NCBI RefSeq assembly: GCF_000226095.1
Contig: NC_016478.1
Location: 1,106,001-1,170,000, forward strand
Direction: 5' to 3'
DNA: 64,000 nucleotides
DNA from: Thermothelomyces thermophilus ATCC 42464
Lineage: Eukaryota; Ascomycota; Sordariomycetes; Sordariales; Chaetomiaceae
The stretch's first letter is position 1; each line of letters starts with the position of its first letter. Shown here piece by piece: positions 10,846 to 22,788 of this stretch. Under the pieces are notes generated by a model. It was not told where the DNA came from and searched no databases. It saw only the letters and a list, made by a program, of their open reading frames with translations. The translations under genes were made by a program, and so were the position numbers.

Positions 10846-13745
10846 CCGCGGCCCTCGCCACCCGTGGACGAGAGCAGCGTATCGGAGCGGCCGCGGTCAA
10901 ACACCCCCGAGAACGCCATCGTGAAGGAGGCGCTCTGCGGCGTGGAGGGCACGGTGGCCTGCACGGCGGGGCCCAGGGCCGCGCTCTGCGGCGTCATGGG
11001 CATATGCATTTGCACCGGGGTGGTGGTGATCTGGCCGCCATATGGGGACAGTATGGGCTCTGGCCCCGGCTGGCGCAGGAGGTAGGCCCAGGGGGAGGAC
11101 ATCATCAGGTCGCACGTGTCCTTCATGCTCGTCTGGATGGGCCGCAGGCGGGCCTTGGTGTCGACGGGCAGCTGGACGTCGTTCTGCAGCTGCTTGATGT
11201 TCTTGATCAGCACGTACCACGAGTCGATGAAGCTGTTGCAGAGGCGCCAGAAAGACGGCTGCGTCCGGATTCCCGGTTCTTTGAGCTTGATCGAGGACAG
11301 CCGGGCCTTGAGGACCTCGGTTTGCTGGATCGACGTGCTGCACTTGGAGATCACCTTCTTCCAAGACTGGATCCGGTGGTCCGGGGCGCGCTGCGCGGCG
11401 CAGCTCCGCATCGAGGACGCGAACTGAGTGTTCAATGTGGGCAGGACCTGCATGACCAGATCCGTCGTCTTCTGGAGGGAGAGGAATATCCTCTCAAACA
11501 TGCGGTCCTCCTCGGTGAAGTCTGCCGACAAATTTCGGATGCCAGTCGTGCTCGTGGACGCAAAGGACTCACCCGATCTCGGCGTGGCAGCGCCCGCCAT
11601 CGCCGACCTGCCAGAGCCGTTGACGTAGGGCATCGAGACGTCTGTAGCAACACGTAGGTTACTCGGGTTGTAAACAAAGGCGCCATTCCGAGACCGATTC
11701 AGCATTCGGTCGGCAGTAGGCGTGACCGAGGGCTCGCGAGAATGAGGCTTGATCGTCTCTCCGGGATCCAGCCGACTGAACGAAGGAGTGGGCCGATGGT
11801 TCCCTTCCGGGGCAGCTCGCGTACACGTCACCCGCAGCTCCATAATGCTATTGTAGAGCTGCGTCAACAGGGTCCGGATGTATCGTGGGTCACCGTTGTC
11901 CAGAAACAGGTCGACGTTGCTCATCAGCAACGAACAGACGTGCGTATAGGCGTTGATGAGCGTGAGGCAGGCTCGCTGGACGTTTTCGTTTTCCTTCTGG
12001 CCAAGTCCTTCGTCTGCCTGGTCGTGCCGTTGGATCTCGTACTCCAGCTGCTCGACATGGGCCGCCGTGTTGTACACCACAATCTCGAGATTCGACCTGC
12101 GAGAAGCGTCGTCGTTGGTCAGGCCGACCAGTGTCTGGATCATGGGATGAATCTGAAATATCGAGTAGAGAATGCCCTTGGCAGCTTCCAAGACCGGGTC
12201 GAACACCTTAGACTCGCGCCGCCTCTCGGGCAGAACCGACAGCCTTCGGATGTAGACGGGCCGCTGCAACGCCGGCTCGGCCGGGCTGCCCATGTTCGGG
12301 CTGCTGACTTGCGTGGACGTGCCGTTGCCCTGCATTGCCGAGCCGTGACTGAGCCCGCGGTAATGGCTGAACCGGTTGTTGACCTCGGTCTCCTCCAGCG
12401 TGCTAAGCTCCGACCTCTTGGTCACCATGCCCATGCGCCGTGACCTGCTCTCAGACCGCTCTCGGCTCGATGTCTGTATGATGGTTTCCGAGTTGCTGCG
12501 CAGCCGCTCGTTCGGGTTGCCGATTATCAACGGCATGACTCCGGGCCTGCGATGTGCCGTGTTGTGCTGCGAAAGCCCACGGTAATGAGAGCGAGTCGGG
12601 ATTGGCGGCGGCCGCGGGAGCGCCGGCGACCGGAGGTCGGGGACATCGCTGCCGTTGACCTTGATCGGGAACCTGCCGCTAAACACCCTCTTGATCGTTG
12701 GTCGTGGTGTTTCGGCGCCTTCGGACGCACCGTCGCCTGGTGACTCTGCCCGCCCACTCGCTTCCTGCTTGAGAAACTTCTTGATGACCGCAGCGACCTC
12801 TGTCAGCTCGCCCTCTTTTCCGGAGCCCTCGCCCTGGCCACCTCCCCCTTGCACCTGTAGGACTTCGGGCGGCGGATATTGCAGCGGGTTTCCTTCCAAC
12901 TTAACCACCGAGAGCGACGGCATGTCGGCCATGCAATGTGGGAGATGCGTAATTTTGTTTTTCGGTATCGAGAGTACCTTGAGGGACGACAGCTTGACGA
13001 TTTCGGGCGGCAGAACTTGCAACAGGTTTCGGCCGAGATCCAGGATCTCGAGCGATTTGAGATCGCAGAGCTAGAAATGGCTCAGTTAGCGCCGAGTCTT
13101 CCAGAGCCGCAGCCAGCTGGTGCTACTTACTGCCAGGGGAAATTCTTTTATCCTGTTCTGCCTGACGTTGAGGTAACGCAACGAGGTACACTCGGAGAAT
13201 CTCGCAGGAAGGGTCTGGAGGTAGTTGTGCGACAGCGCGAGCCTGTTTCGGCGCATTGTCAGAATACAAAACAAAAAAAAAAAAAAAACCCTTCGGGGAG
13301 AGACCGAGTACGGGGAGAGACCGAGTACGGGGAGAGACCGAGTACGGGGAGAGACCGAGTACGGGGAGAGACCGAGTACGGGGAGAGACCGAGTAGGGGG
13401 TTCCTACCGTTCCAATTCATCCTTGATCACATCGACAATCTCCTCCGGCAACGTTTGTATCTTTTTCCTGCTCAGGTCGATGGTAAGGCCGGGCTTCAGA
13501 GTGTTGCTGACCCCGCTAGCCTCGGCCGCCTTGGCCTCGTTCTCATGGGCAGCCCGCATCGCCTCCCGGGCCAGCGCAAGCACCTGGCTGGGAGAGATGG
13601 GCTGCCCTGCCGAAAGATTTGAGGATGAGGGCACATCTCGAAGACTGGGAACCGGAGGGGGGGGTGTTGGATTCGCAAGCTCTGCGGCCGCACGAGCCCG
13701 ACGGGCCTGTGCCGGATTGTCGGGCAGTCCCCGGGGGAAGTCCAT
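10578..13745 (-). CDS. sog2: leucine-rich-repeat protein of the RAM/MOR pathway (SOG2 family)
   Basis: Three exons, complement(10578-13070, 13131-13242, 13408-13745), give 980 aa. Sog2 is an LRR scaffold of the RAM/MOR kinase network (Cbk1/Orb6/COT-1), which controls polarised growth and cell separation. Residues around 95-215 form LRRs: IDLSRKKIQTLPEEIVDVIK, then LALSHNYLQTLP, LRYLNVRQNRIKEFP, LEILDLGRNLLQVLP and LKVLSIPKNKITHLP. The introns fall inside the LRR array and both junctions restore repeat register. A long C-terminal SOG2 domain follows, from about VFDPVLEAAKGILYSIFQIH through GIRTQPSFWRLCNSFIDSWY, with a Gly/Ser-rich tail. The start MDFPRGLPDNPAQ is the first ATG in frame. Intron 1 carries a 17-bp minisatellite. 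Confidence 0.88.
13294..13395. repeat. 17-bp minisatellite (6 copies) in SOG2 intron 1
   Basis: Six perfect head-to-tail copies of CGGGGAGAGACCGAGTA fill 102 bp of the 165-nt intron 13243-13407, next to an A-run at 13273-13288. On the gene's strand the poly(T) forms part of the pyrimidine-rich stretch upstream of the acceptor. Confidence 0.95.
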
Positions 13746-15296
13746 CGAGTCCGGGCGGAATGGTCCCCCCCAAAGCAATGTCCTTTTGGTCCTCGGCCCA
13801 ACGGGATTGAGGCGAGCAGTAGCGAGACCTTGAAAGTTCGTGATCTGACAGTGCCTCTCTTTCGCAATGCCCCGAAACTAAACGGTCGGGATAATGGATT
13901 TTTTTTTTCAGGCCGGTGGGCGAAGTGGTGACAGCCGGTCGGATGGGTTCATGGCGAGACCAGCCTCCTTGCGGTCGGGAGGACAAGGGGGGCTTCCTAC
14001 ACTAGGAGAGAACCTAGGCGGTGAAGACGAGGTCGACCGGGAAAAGGCACAGCAAGCGGGGCGTTCGAATCCGTCGTCCAAAGCGGTGATGTCGATGGGA
14101 ATCGATGATCGATGTTCTCAGTGCGCTGGCGGTTCAACAATTGCTTTCGTCTTGTCTGACTTCCTGGGTTCCTAGGTTGCCGTCTCGGGCCCATGTCAGG
14201 TCGCAGAACGCCCAACATGCACTAATCCGTACTCCGAACACTAGGGAGGGGGGGTTCGCCATACGCGCACCGTTTGGGGTGCATGTTTTAAACTGACAGG
14301 GGTCCTTTCGCCTGCACTCAGACCCAGATGGGACGTCGAGGGCCCCAATTTTTGTGGCCCGCGCCGAGTCTTTTTGACTCGAGCACGGGCGTGCACCTAA
14401 CCAGTCCGCCAAACGCCTTGCGTGCTGCAAAAGCTGCAAGGGACGAGGACGGCACGCTCCCCCAGAGCAGGAGGCGCGCCATTGAGATCACAGAGGGCTG
14501 CGATGATTGGCCCTGAAGAGCGTCAAATCTGGGACTGCGCGACCACAAAACGCGATAGCCTCCATGTGAAACGAAACAGACGCGGACCGGGTGTGGAAGG
14601 TTCTCGAGACGCTGGCGTCGATTGGGTGCTTCTTCACTTCGAGACGTCCATTAGCAACCCCGGATCTCCGAATCTGTACAGTCCCGTCGGTTCTGGAGGT
14701 GATTTTACTGGTTCACCTGTTGTGCGCTGCTGTGACTTGCATCTCAAGGCGGACATCCATACTCCGTATGCACTTGTATCACTCCGTAGTGTAGTCCTCG
14801 TGTCATCCCCAATGGCCGAGAAATCACTCCATAAATATGTATGCTGAAAGTCGTCACACCGATTTAGGAACAACTCAGTTTGAACTTCAAGGCAGATAAC
14901 GAAAAGAGACATAATACCTACCTTAGGTATCCCTAACCCTGAGCCATGTCCCTCTTCCTGGTCCATCTTGCAGTGCGCGGCCCCTGTCATTCATTGGTCT
15001 TTCCCAGAGATCGAGTACTGAAAAAGGTCAAGGAGGGCCGACAACAACAAGACTGATTCCAACCGCAACTTAAAAGGGCCGCAAGAGGACGTCTGTGCAT
15101 TGACCTGTTCAAGTCCAGTTCTTTCTGCCCTGAGGCCAAAACCTTAAGAAAAGAGCAGAAATCGGGTCAGGAACTCGCTCGGGCACTGGCACGGCGGCTC
15201 GAAAACATGAAAAAGAACAGTAGCTTCCTCGGAAGACAATAAGGACGCCATGCTGTATAGGAGCGGCATCAGAAATCCAAACAAACTCCGTTGACA
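13746..15296. other. long divergent intergenic region SOG2/RecQ
   Basis: About 1.55 kb with no supported gene. It includes a strong imperfect hairpin (14357-14390), a CCCTAACCCT telomere-like motif (14931-14940), and ACTCCGTA-type motifs near 14760 and 14783. A GTTCGAATCC string at 14063-14072 resembles a tRNA B box, but no cloverleaf forms. Confidence 0.5.
14357..14390. other. stable imperfect hairpin
   Basis: Arms GCCCG...CGAGTC and GACTCG...CGGGC pair over about 14 bp with one bulge and a G-U pair around a five-T loop (A on the minus strand). It lies in gene-free DNA. Function unknown; it could be a fragment of a structured RNA or chance. Confidence 0.4.
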
Positions 15297-16975
15297 ATGC
15301 CTCTCGCGAGGAGTGACTCGCTGCAGGACATTGACTTCACCCTCCGGCAGCAATTCAACAAAACAGCGTTCAGGTATCCATTATCCCGGCTGACCCGTTT
15401 TCGGTTTCGTTAGGAGGGGGAAGAATTCTGACGAGTGCATAACCAGGCCGTATCAGCGCGAGATCATCCTCGCCGCCCTCGATGGAAAAGATGTCTTTGT
15501 GCAGGCAGCCACCTCGTTCGGCAAGAGTTTGTGCTTTCAACTGCCTGCCGTGATAGACAGGGGCAGTATGTGTTCGTTCGAAACGTTGAAACGTTGTGCA
15601 GTCAGGTTAGGGAGCATACTGATGATCACGTCAAGTCACAATCGTCATCTCGCCTCTGCTGAGTCTGATGGTAGGTTTGCCCCAAGTCCAGGGATATATA
15701 CATGCACCCCGGAAAACATCCCGATTCTGACAAGAGTATGTACGCCAGATGAACCAAGTCGAGACCCTTCGCGCAGCCAATGTCGACGCCCGCACGTTAA
15801 ACAGCAATATCTCGTTGGCGGAGCGGGATCGAATATACCAGGATCTGGCTACTGGCCATCCTCGTGCTCGCCTCCTCTACGTGACCCCCGAGCTCTGTTC
15901 GCTCGACCGCTTCCGCGAGCGGCTCAAGTTTGTGCACGAGCAGAGGGAACTCGCCCGCATCGTCGTCGATGAAGCCCACTGCATCTCGGAATGGGGCCAT
16001 GACTTCCGCAGAGACTTCAAGCGGCTCTCGTGGTTCCGCGAGACGTTTCCGGACGTGCCCATCATGTGTCTGACGGCCACGGCCAACGAGCAGGTCCGCA
16101 GGGACATTCTGTCGACCCTCGGGCTCGATAAGACGCCCGAGAGGCTGCGGAACTTTACCATGACCGCCCACCGCCCGAACCTCCACCTCGAGGTGCGATT
16201 CACGAGCGACGAGGCAAACGACCGCTACGACGACTTCGTCACCTGGCTCAAGGGCGTCTACTCGCGGCGAGCGGCCGCCGACCGCAAGCGCGAGCTCGAT
16301 GCCACGGGCGAGCGCGTCGAGAACGTGCCGGGCATCATATACACCCTCTCGCGCGACGAGTGCGAGTCGCTCGCGGCCGCCCTCCGCTGCGACGAGATCG
16401 GCGCCCGCCCCTTCCACGCCAAGCTGCCCAAGGAGGTCAAGGAGGAGACGCTGGCGCGCTGGATCGCCAACGAGCCCGGGTACGACATCATCGTGGCCAC
16501 CACGGCGTTCGGCATGGGCATCGACAAGGAGAACGTCCGCTTCGTCGTGCACTGGCGGCTGCCCAAGAGCTTCGAGGGGTACTACCAGGAGGCCGGCCGG
16601 GCCGGGCGCGACGGGAACGCGAGTTACTGCTTCCTGTACTACGCTCGCGAGGACAGAGATCGGGTGTGCAACATGGTGATGAGAGACGGGCCGGGGTCGG
16701 GCGCGGGCGGGGCGGGCAGCGCTAAGAACAAGCAGGCGCGACTGGAGAGCCTGAGCCGGCTGGTCGAGTACTGCGAGGATACGAATACTTGCCGGCACGC
16801 GGCGATTTGCCGGTATTTTGGGGAGGAACAGGTGCCCGAGTGTGACTACGCTTGTGACTGGCACAAGGACGCGCCGGGGTTGAAGCGGAGGATGATGAAG
16901 GGGCTGGCGAGCGAGGAGTGGGTGAGCACCCAACGACAGGAGGGCGCGTATGATGATTACTATTATAGCGACTAG
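15297..16975 (+). CDS. RecQ-family ATP-dependent DNA helicase (short form)
   Basis: Four exons, 15297-15373, 15447-15565, 15636-15670 and 15749-16975, give 485 aa. RecQ helicases unwind 3'-5' and remodel recombination and replication intermediates. Motifs in order: 0/Q region FRPYQREIILAALDGKDV, Walker A ATSFGKSLCFQLP, motif Ia ITIVISPLLSLMMNQVE (rebuilt across two introns), DEAH box IVVDEAHCISEWGHDF, motif III MCLTATANEQVR, motif V DIIVATTAFGMGIDKENVRF, and motif VI YYQEAGRAGRDGNASY. The RecQ zinc-binding domain follows, with Cys residues in CEDTNTCRHAAICRYFGEE and CDYACDWH. The protein ends soon after, with no winged-helix RQC or HRDC domain, so it is shorter than BLM/Sgs1/QDE-3 types. The gene converges on the Cce1-type resolvase gene with 175 bp between stop codons. 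Confidence 0.9.
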
Positions 16976-17150
16976 CCCTGGCAGTGCTGTGAAAGGGAGG
17001 CCGATACCCCTAATTTTTGTTTTACAAGGGGGGGAAAGAGGGCAGGGAGCGCCCAATATAATTCTACATCTCGTCTACCAGAATTCTCTCTGCGATTGCG
17101 TCTCCCGAATGCGCAGAACCCCCAATCGCCATAACGACGTCGGTTCTTCC

Positions 17151-17910
17151 TTAGTTGTCAAACAGTGCCGGCCTCTCCCGAATCAGCGCCTCGAGATTGC
17201 TCTGCCATTGTAGCCACACCATACCCTGCAGCATGGCGTCCGACAAGTCATCCAGCTTGGCGACCACCTCCTCCTCCGCCTCCGCGTCCTTCCGCTCGGT
17301 CTCCTCCACCCCTTCTTGCCTTCGTCTCCTCCCACCTCTCCTCTTCCCCTCCCTCCTCTTCTCCGCCCCGGCCATGAACAACCGCACCATCTCCTCGGCC
17401 TGCCCCTCGGCCGGGATAATCAACCGTCTGTCGTTCAGATGCCTCGCCAGCATATCCACCTTCCCCCGCTTCAGCATCTGATACGCCGCGCCCGCCCCGA
17501 CGGCCTTTTTCTTCTCCTTCCCCCCGACGTTCTCCCCATCCTGCACGGACAACACGGCATCACTGCCGGCGGGGAACAAAAACCCGGCCACCGCCCTCGG
17601 CAGCACCGAACACACGACCCCGTTCCAGACGACACCCCCGCCACCGCTGCCGTCATCGTCCTCGCCCGGCTGCGCGGGAACCCGGACCCCGCGGAGCGCG
17701 GCGAAGGCGGCGTGCAGCATGGCCTCGAGCGAGTTGACGCGCAGCGTCCACTCGAAGATGGCGGCGGCCCCGCCCGTGCGGAACCGCTGGCGCTCGATCA
17801 GCACGTGCGTCGGCCGCAGCGGGAGCAGGCGCGTCCTGACCAGGTGCGCGGCGCGGGCCGACAGCGCGGCTGGGGAGTAGGCTTCTTCTTCTTCTTCTTC
17901 TTCTTCTTCT

Positions 17911-17949
<39 letters not shown>

Positions 17950-18335
17950 CCCACTTCCTTCCCTTCTCCCCTTGCGATGGGTTGGCGTCGGGTGTTGTTT
18001 GGGGTGCTCTGAGTGTGTGAGCGGAGGGTTAGGTCTAGGCGATTCCAGGCGTGGAGGTGGACTGGGGAGTTCAAGGGGGTGTCAATGCTAGACCCCCCCG
18101 CGGGCTGTTTCCTCTTCGATGGTGCGGCTGGGCTGAGGAGGGCATAGGCAAAGTTCTTGAGCCCGAGGTCGATGCTGAGGATGCGGGCCTCGGGCGGAAT
18201 GGGCTGAAATTGCCTGGCAGCTCGGCGCAGGCGCTGGACAAGGACGCGCTTGGGCCCGGTCTTGGGAAGACCGCAGGAGGAGCAGAGGGTCCTGAGGACG
18301 AGGGCGGTCTCGCCGAGAAGGGGTTTGTTGGTCAT
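17151..18335 (-). CDS. cce1: mitochondrial Holliday-junction resolvase (Cce1/Ydc2 family)
   Basis: Single exon, 394 aa. These RNase-H-fold nucleases cut four-way DNA junctions and resolve recombined mitochondrial DNA. An N-terminal SAP-like DNA-binding motif (LVLRTLCSSCGLPKTGPKRV) is followed by the catalytic core. The first acidic residue lies in ARILSIDLGLKNFAYALL, the second in THVLIERQRFRTGG with AIFEWTLRVNSLEAMLHAAF, and the C-terminal acidic cluster in DDLSDAMLQGMVWLQWQSNL. A disordered insert between the first two blocks contains poly-Ala then poly-Glu, from GCA/GAA-type trinucleotide repeats at about 17885-17942, which helps explain the length beyond yeast Ydc2 (258 aa). The start is the first ATG of the SAP motif; its targeting peptide is not obvious. 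The call rests on the ordered catalytic motifs. Confidence 0.88.
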
Positions 18336-20738
<2,403 letters not shown>

Positions 20739-21550
20739 AAGGCGTCTGTTGAGCCTCGAAGCTGGGAGATAACCCATCTGGTACACAAAGTAATAATAGA
20801 CTTGGTAATTTGAGAATGATTTGTAAGATGTTCTATTGCCAGATAGGCAGCGCAATTTTGCTTCAAAGTCCGGATAGCCATCACATACGTACGGTACAGT
20901 ACATCCCCTCCTTATTATCGTACATAATGTAATGTATGAAGCGGTCAAGTGACCAAGGCACAACAGTCACGACCCAAGGCTCACACTTCAAACGGCTTGA
21001 AGGATGCGTGTACACTACGTCTCCAGTAATGATCCATTGCAGGAGTTTAATAACTATAATTAGGCTGTGAACCTTTCTAATGAGCGCCCTCGAGGGGAAG
21101 CCTTGATTCTTTCAACCCTAACCCTCCACCATCAACCCGGGAAGAGCCCGCCAAGAGTTTGCCCTGCCATTTCGGCGGGTCAATCCCTCAGCAGCGCAGA
21201 AAGTCACACCACCTGGGCCGAGCTCCCAATCCGAGCGTCAACTTTCCGGATCGCTAGCGTCACAAGCCGAAAGCAAGCTCCCGATTTCAACTCAAACCAC
21301 CAGCACTCGTCCCGGTTGAACGACCAACACAACCACCCCCAAACTCCACTCACTCAATCAAGGTACGAATTCCGTAGCGTCCTCCACGACCAATTGAGTC
21401 GTCGTCAGCCGTGCTTCCCTTCCGCCGGAATCTTAAAACCCGCACCGACGCCGAGAACCCGGCGCCCCTCCCATACCTGCCTTGTGCTGCCGCCTGAGAA
21501 CTGATGTGATGTCTTCCCTCCGATGCTGAACAAGAAAAAAAATATTATAG
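20739..21550. other. intergenic region glr1/cox8
   Basis: 812 bp. It holds GTAC/ATAC-rich sequence at 20886-20940 and two tandem telomere-like units, AACCCTAACCCT, at 21114-21125, about 425 bp before the cox8 ATG. Such boxes bind Tbf1/Teb1-type factors in some fungi; here this is only a suggestion. An ORF at 21067-21504 is not supported. Confidence 0.5.
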
Positions 21551-22060
21551 ATGCTCGCCCGCGCGACCCTCCGCACCTCCGGCGCCGCCAGCGCCGCGGC
21601 CAACCAGCTCGTGGCCCGCCGCGCCTTCACGACGACGCGCGCCCGCCTCTCGTCGCCCTACCACTACCCCGAGGGCCCGCTATCCAACCTGCCGTTCAAC
21701 CCGCGCAAGAAGGGATTCGCGTTCTGGTACTGGACCTTCATGGCCACCGGGTTCGGGCTGCCCTTTGGCATTGCCGGTAAGCTTTTTTGTGTCTCTTCTC
21801 GTGTGTTTTTTTCGGCGTCTCTTCATTTCACTCTGCTGCTCTCGCATTGGAGTGCGGTGGGTGGCGGGTCGGGCGGTAGAAGGGTGCTGTTGTCGTTGCG
21901 TTGCTTAATGCGTGGGTGATGAGGGTTTGGTGATGATGATCGGGAGAGAGCCGGGAGGGTGCTGCAGAGAGGAGAGGGATGGTACGAATGGGCTCAGAAT
22001 GGAGAGAATGCTGACACGAATGGTGATACAGTCTGGCAGACCTACCACCCCGCCAAGTAA
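21551..22060 (+). CDS. cox8: cytochrome c oxidase subunit 8 (VIIc homologue)
   Basis: Exons 21551-21776 and 22032-22060 give 84 aa. This small inner-membrane subunit of complex IV is encoded in the nucleus. The N-terminus (MLARATLRTSGAASAAANQL, then ARRAFTTTRARLSS) is a mitochondrial presequence with an Arg-Arg-Ala-Phe-type cleavage neighbourhood. The mature part carries the family signature NLPFNPRKKGFAFWYWTF, followed by one transmembrane helix (ATGFGLPFGIAVWQ). The 255-nt intron splits a Val codon (G|TC), and the last exon is only 29 nt, ending VWQTYHPAK. It is too short to be found confidently without splicing; the conserved motif supports the call. Confidence 0.9.
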
Positions 22061-22788
22061 ACCAACCGCCTTGAGACGGGTGTTTCGATTAGGAGGGCTA
22101 TGGGGTGTTGGGTGATGCTCTGTGGCAGAGGGCGGCTACGTCTGTACATCATACGGGCTCGATAGAGTAGACATCAAAAGACAAATATTTCCTTGAGTTG
22201 CTACGGTACATCCAGCACGTTGGGTCGACCATATGTCTTGGAGGAGGAGAGAATGTTGGTGATGTAGCAGGAGTGGTAACTCGACTTTGTACAGAGCATT
22301 CGTTAATCACCTGAGCCTTCAAAGATTTGCCATTGTGTGGAGGAGAATTTACCAAGGCCCCGGGACTCCTAAAACCAAGGTCTGGCTGTTGGGCTCTTGA
22401 GATTCCTCTATCACATAACTAAAGTGCCTCGCGTAACCGAGTGACTTATCGCATTGCAGCCTCGGATCTCGCCCTCGAGCTCAGAGCTGATGTGGGGGTC
22501 CGAGTCATCAAGCACTGCACAGCAGTTCACCTGCAGCACAGCAGCAGAGGTTGGGCACGCACGGACTCCAACAGCCACCGCAGTGCACAACCACTCACTC
22601 ATTATTGGCAGCTTCTGGCAGGCGCGGCGACTCATACAGTACAGTACACAATTCGCACACGAATTCGCACACTGCTCTCACACTTGATCGCTGCCCCCCA
22701 CAACTCGACAGCTCTTCCTGCGGAAGACGCACCAAACGCAGGCCCCGAGATGGTCTGAGACACACACACACAAGAGCAACCACGCAGC
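22061..22788. other. intergenic region cox8/sec6
   Basis: 728 bp with the cox8 3' end and sec6 promoter and 5' UTR. A short CA repeat (about 22760-22773) precedes the sec6 start. Small ORFs here show no conserved features. Confidence 0.55.

Noticed and set aside
13294-13395. CRISPR-like array
   Set aside because: Direct tandem copies without spacers in a eukaryotic intron; it is a minisatellite.
13225-13833. ORF with repeated GETEYGERPSTGRDRV-like units
   Set aside because: A by-product of translating the 17-bp intronic minisatellite.
14010-14085. Possible tRNA around GTTCGAATCC (14063-14072)
   Set aside because: The T-arm stem does not pair and no A box, acceptor stem or anticodon arm can be built.
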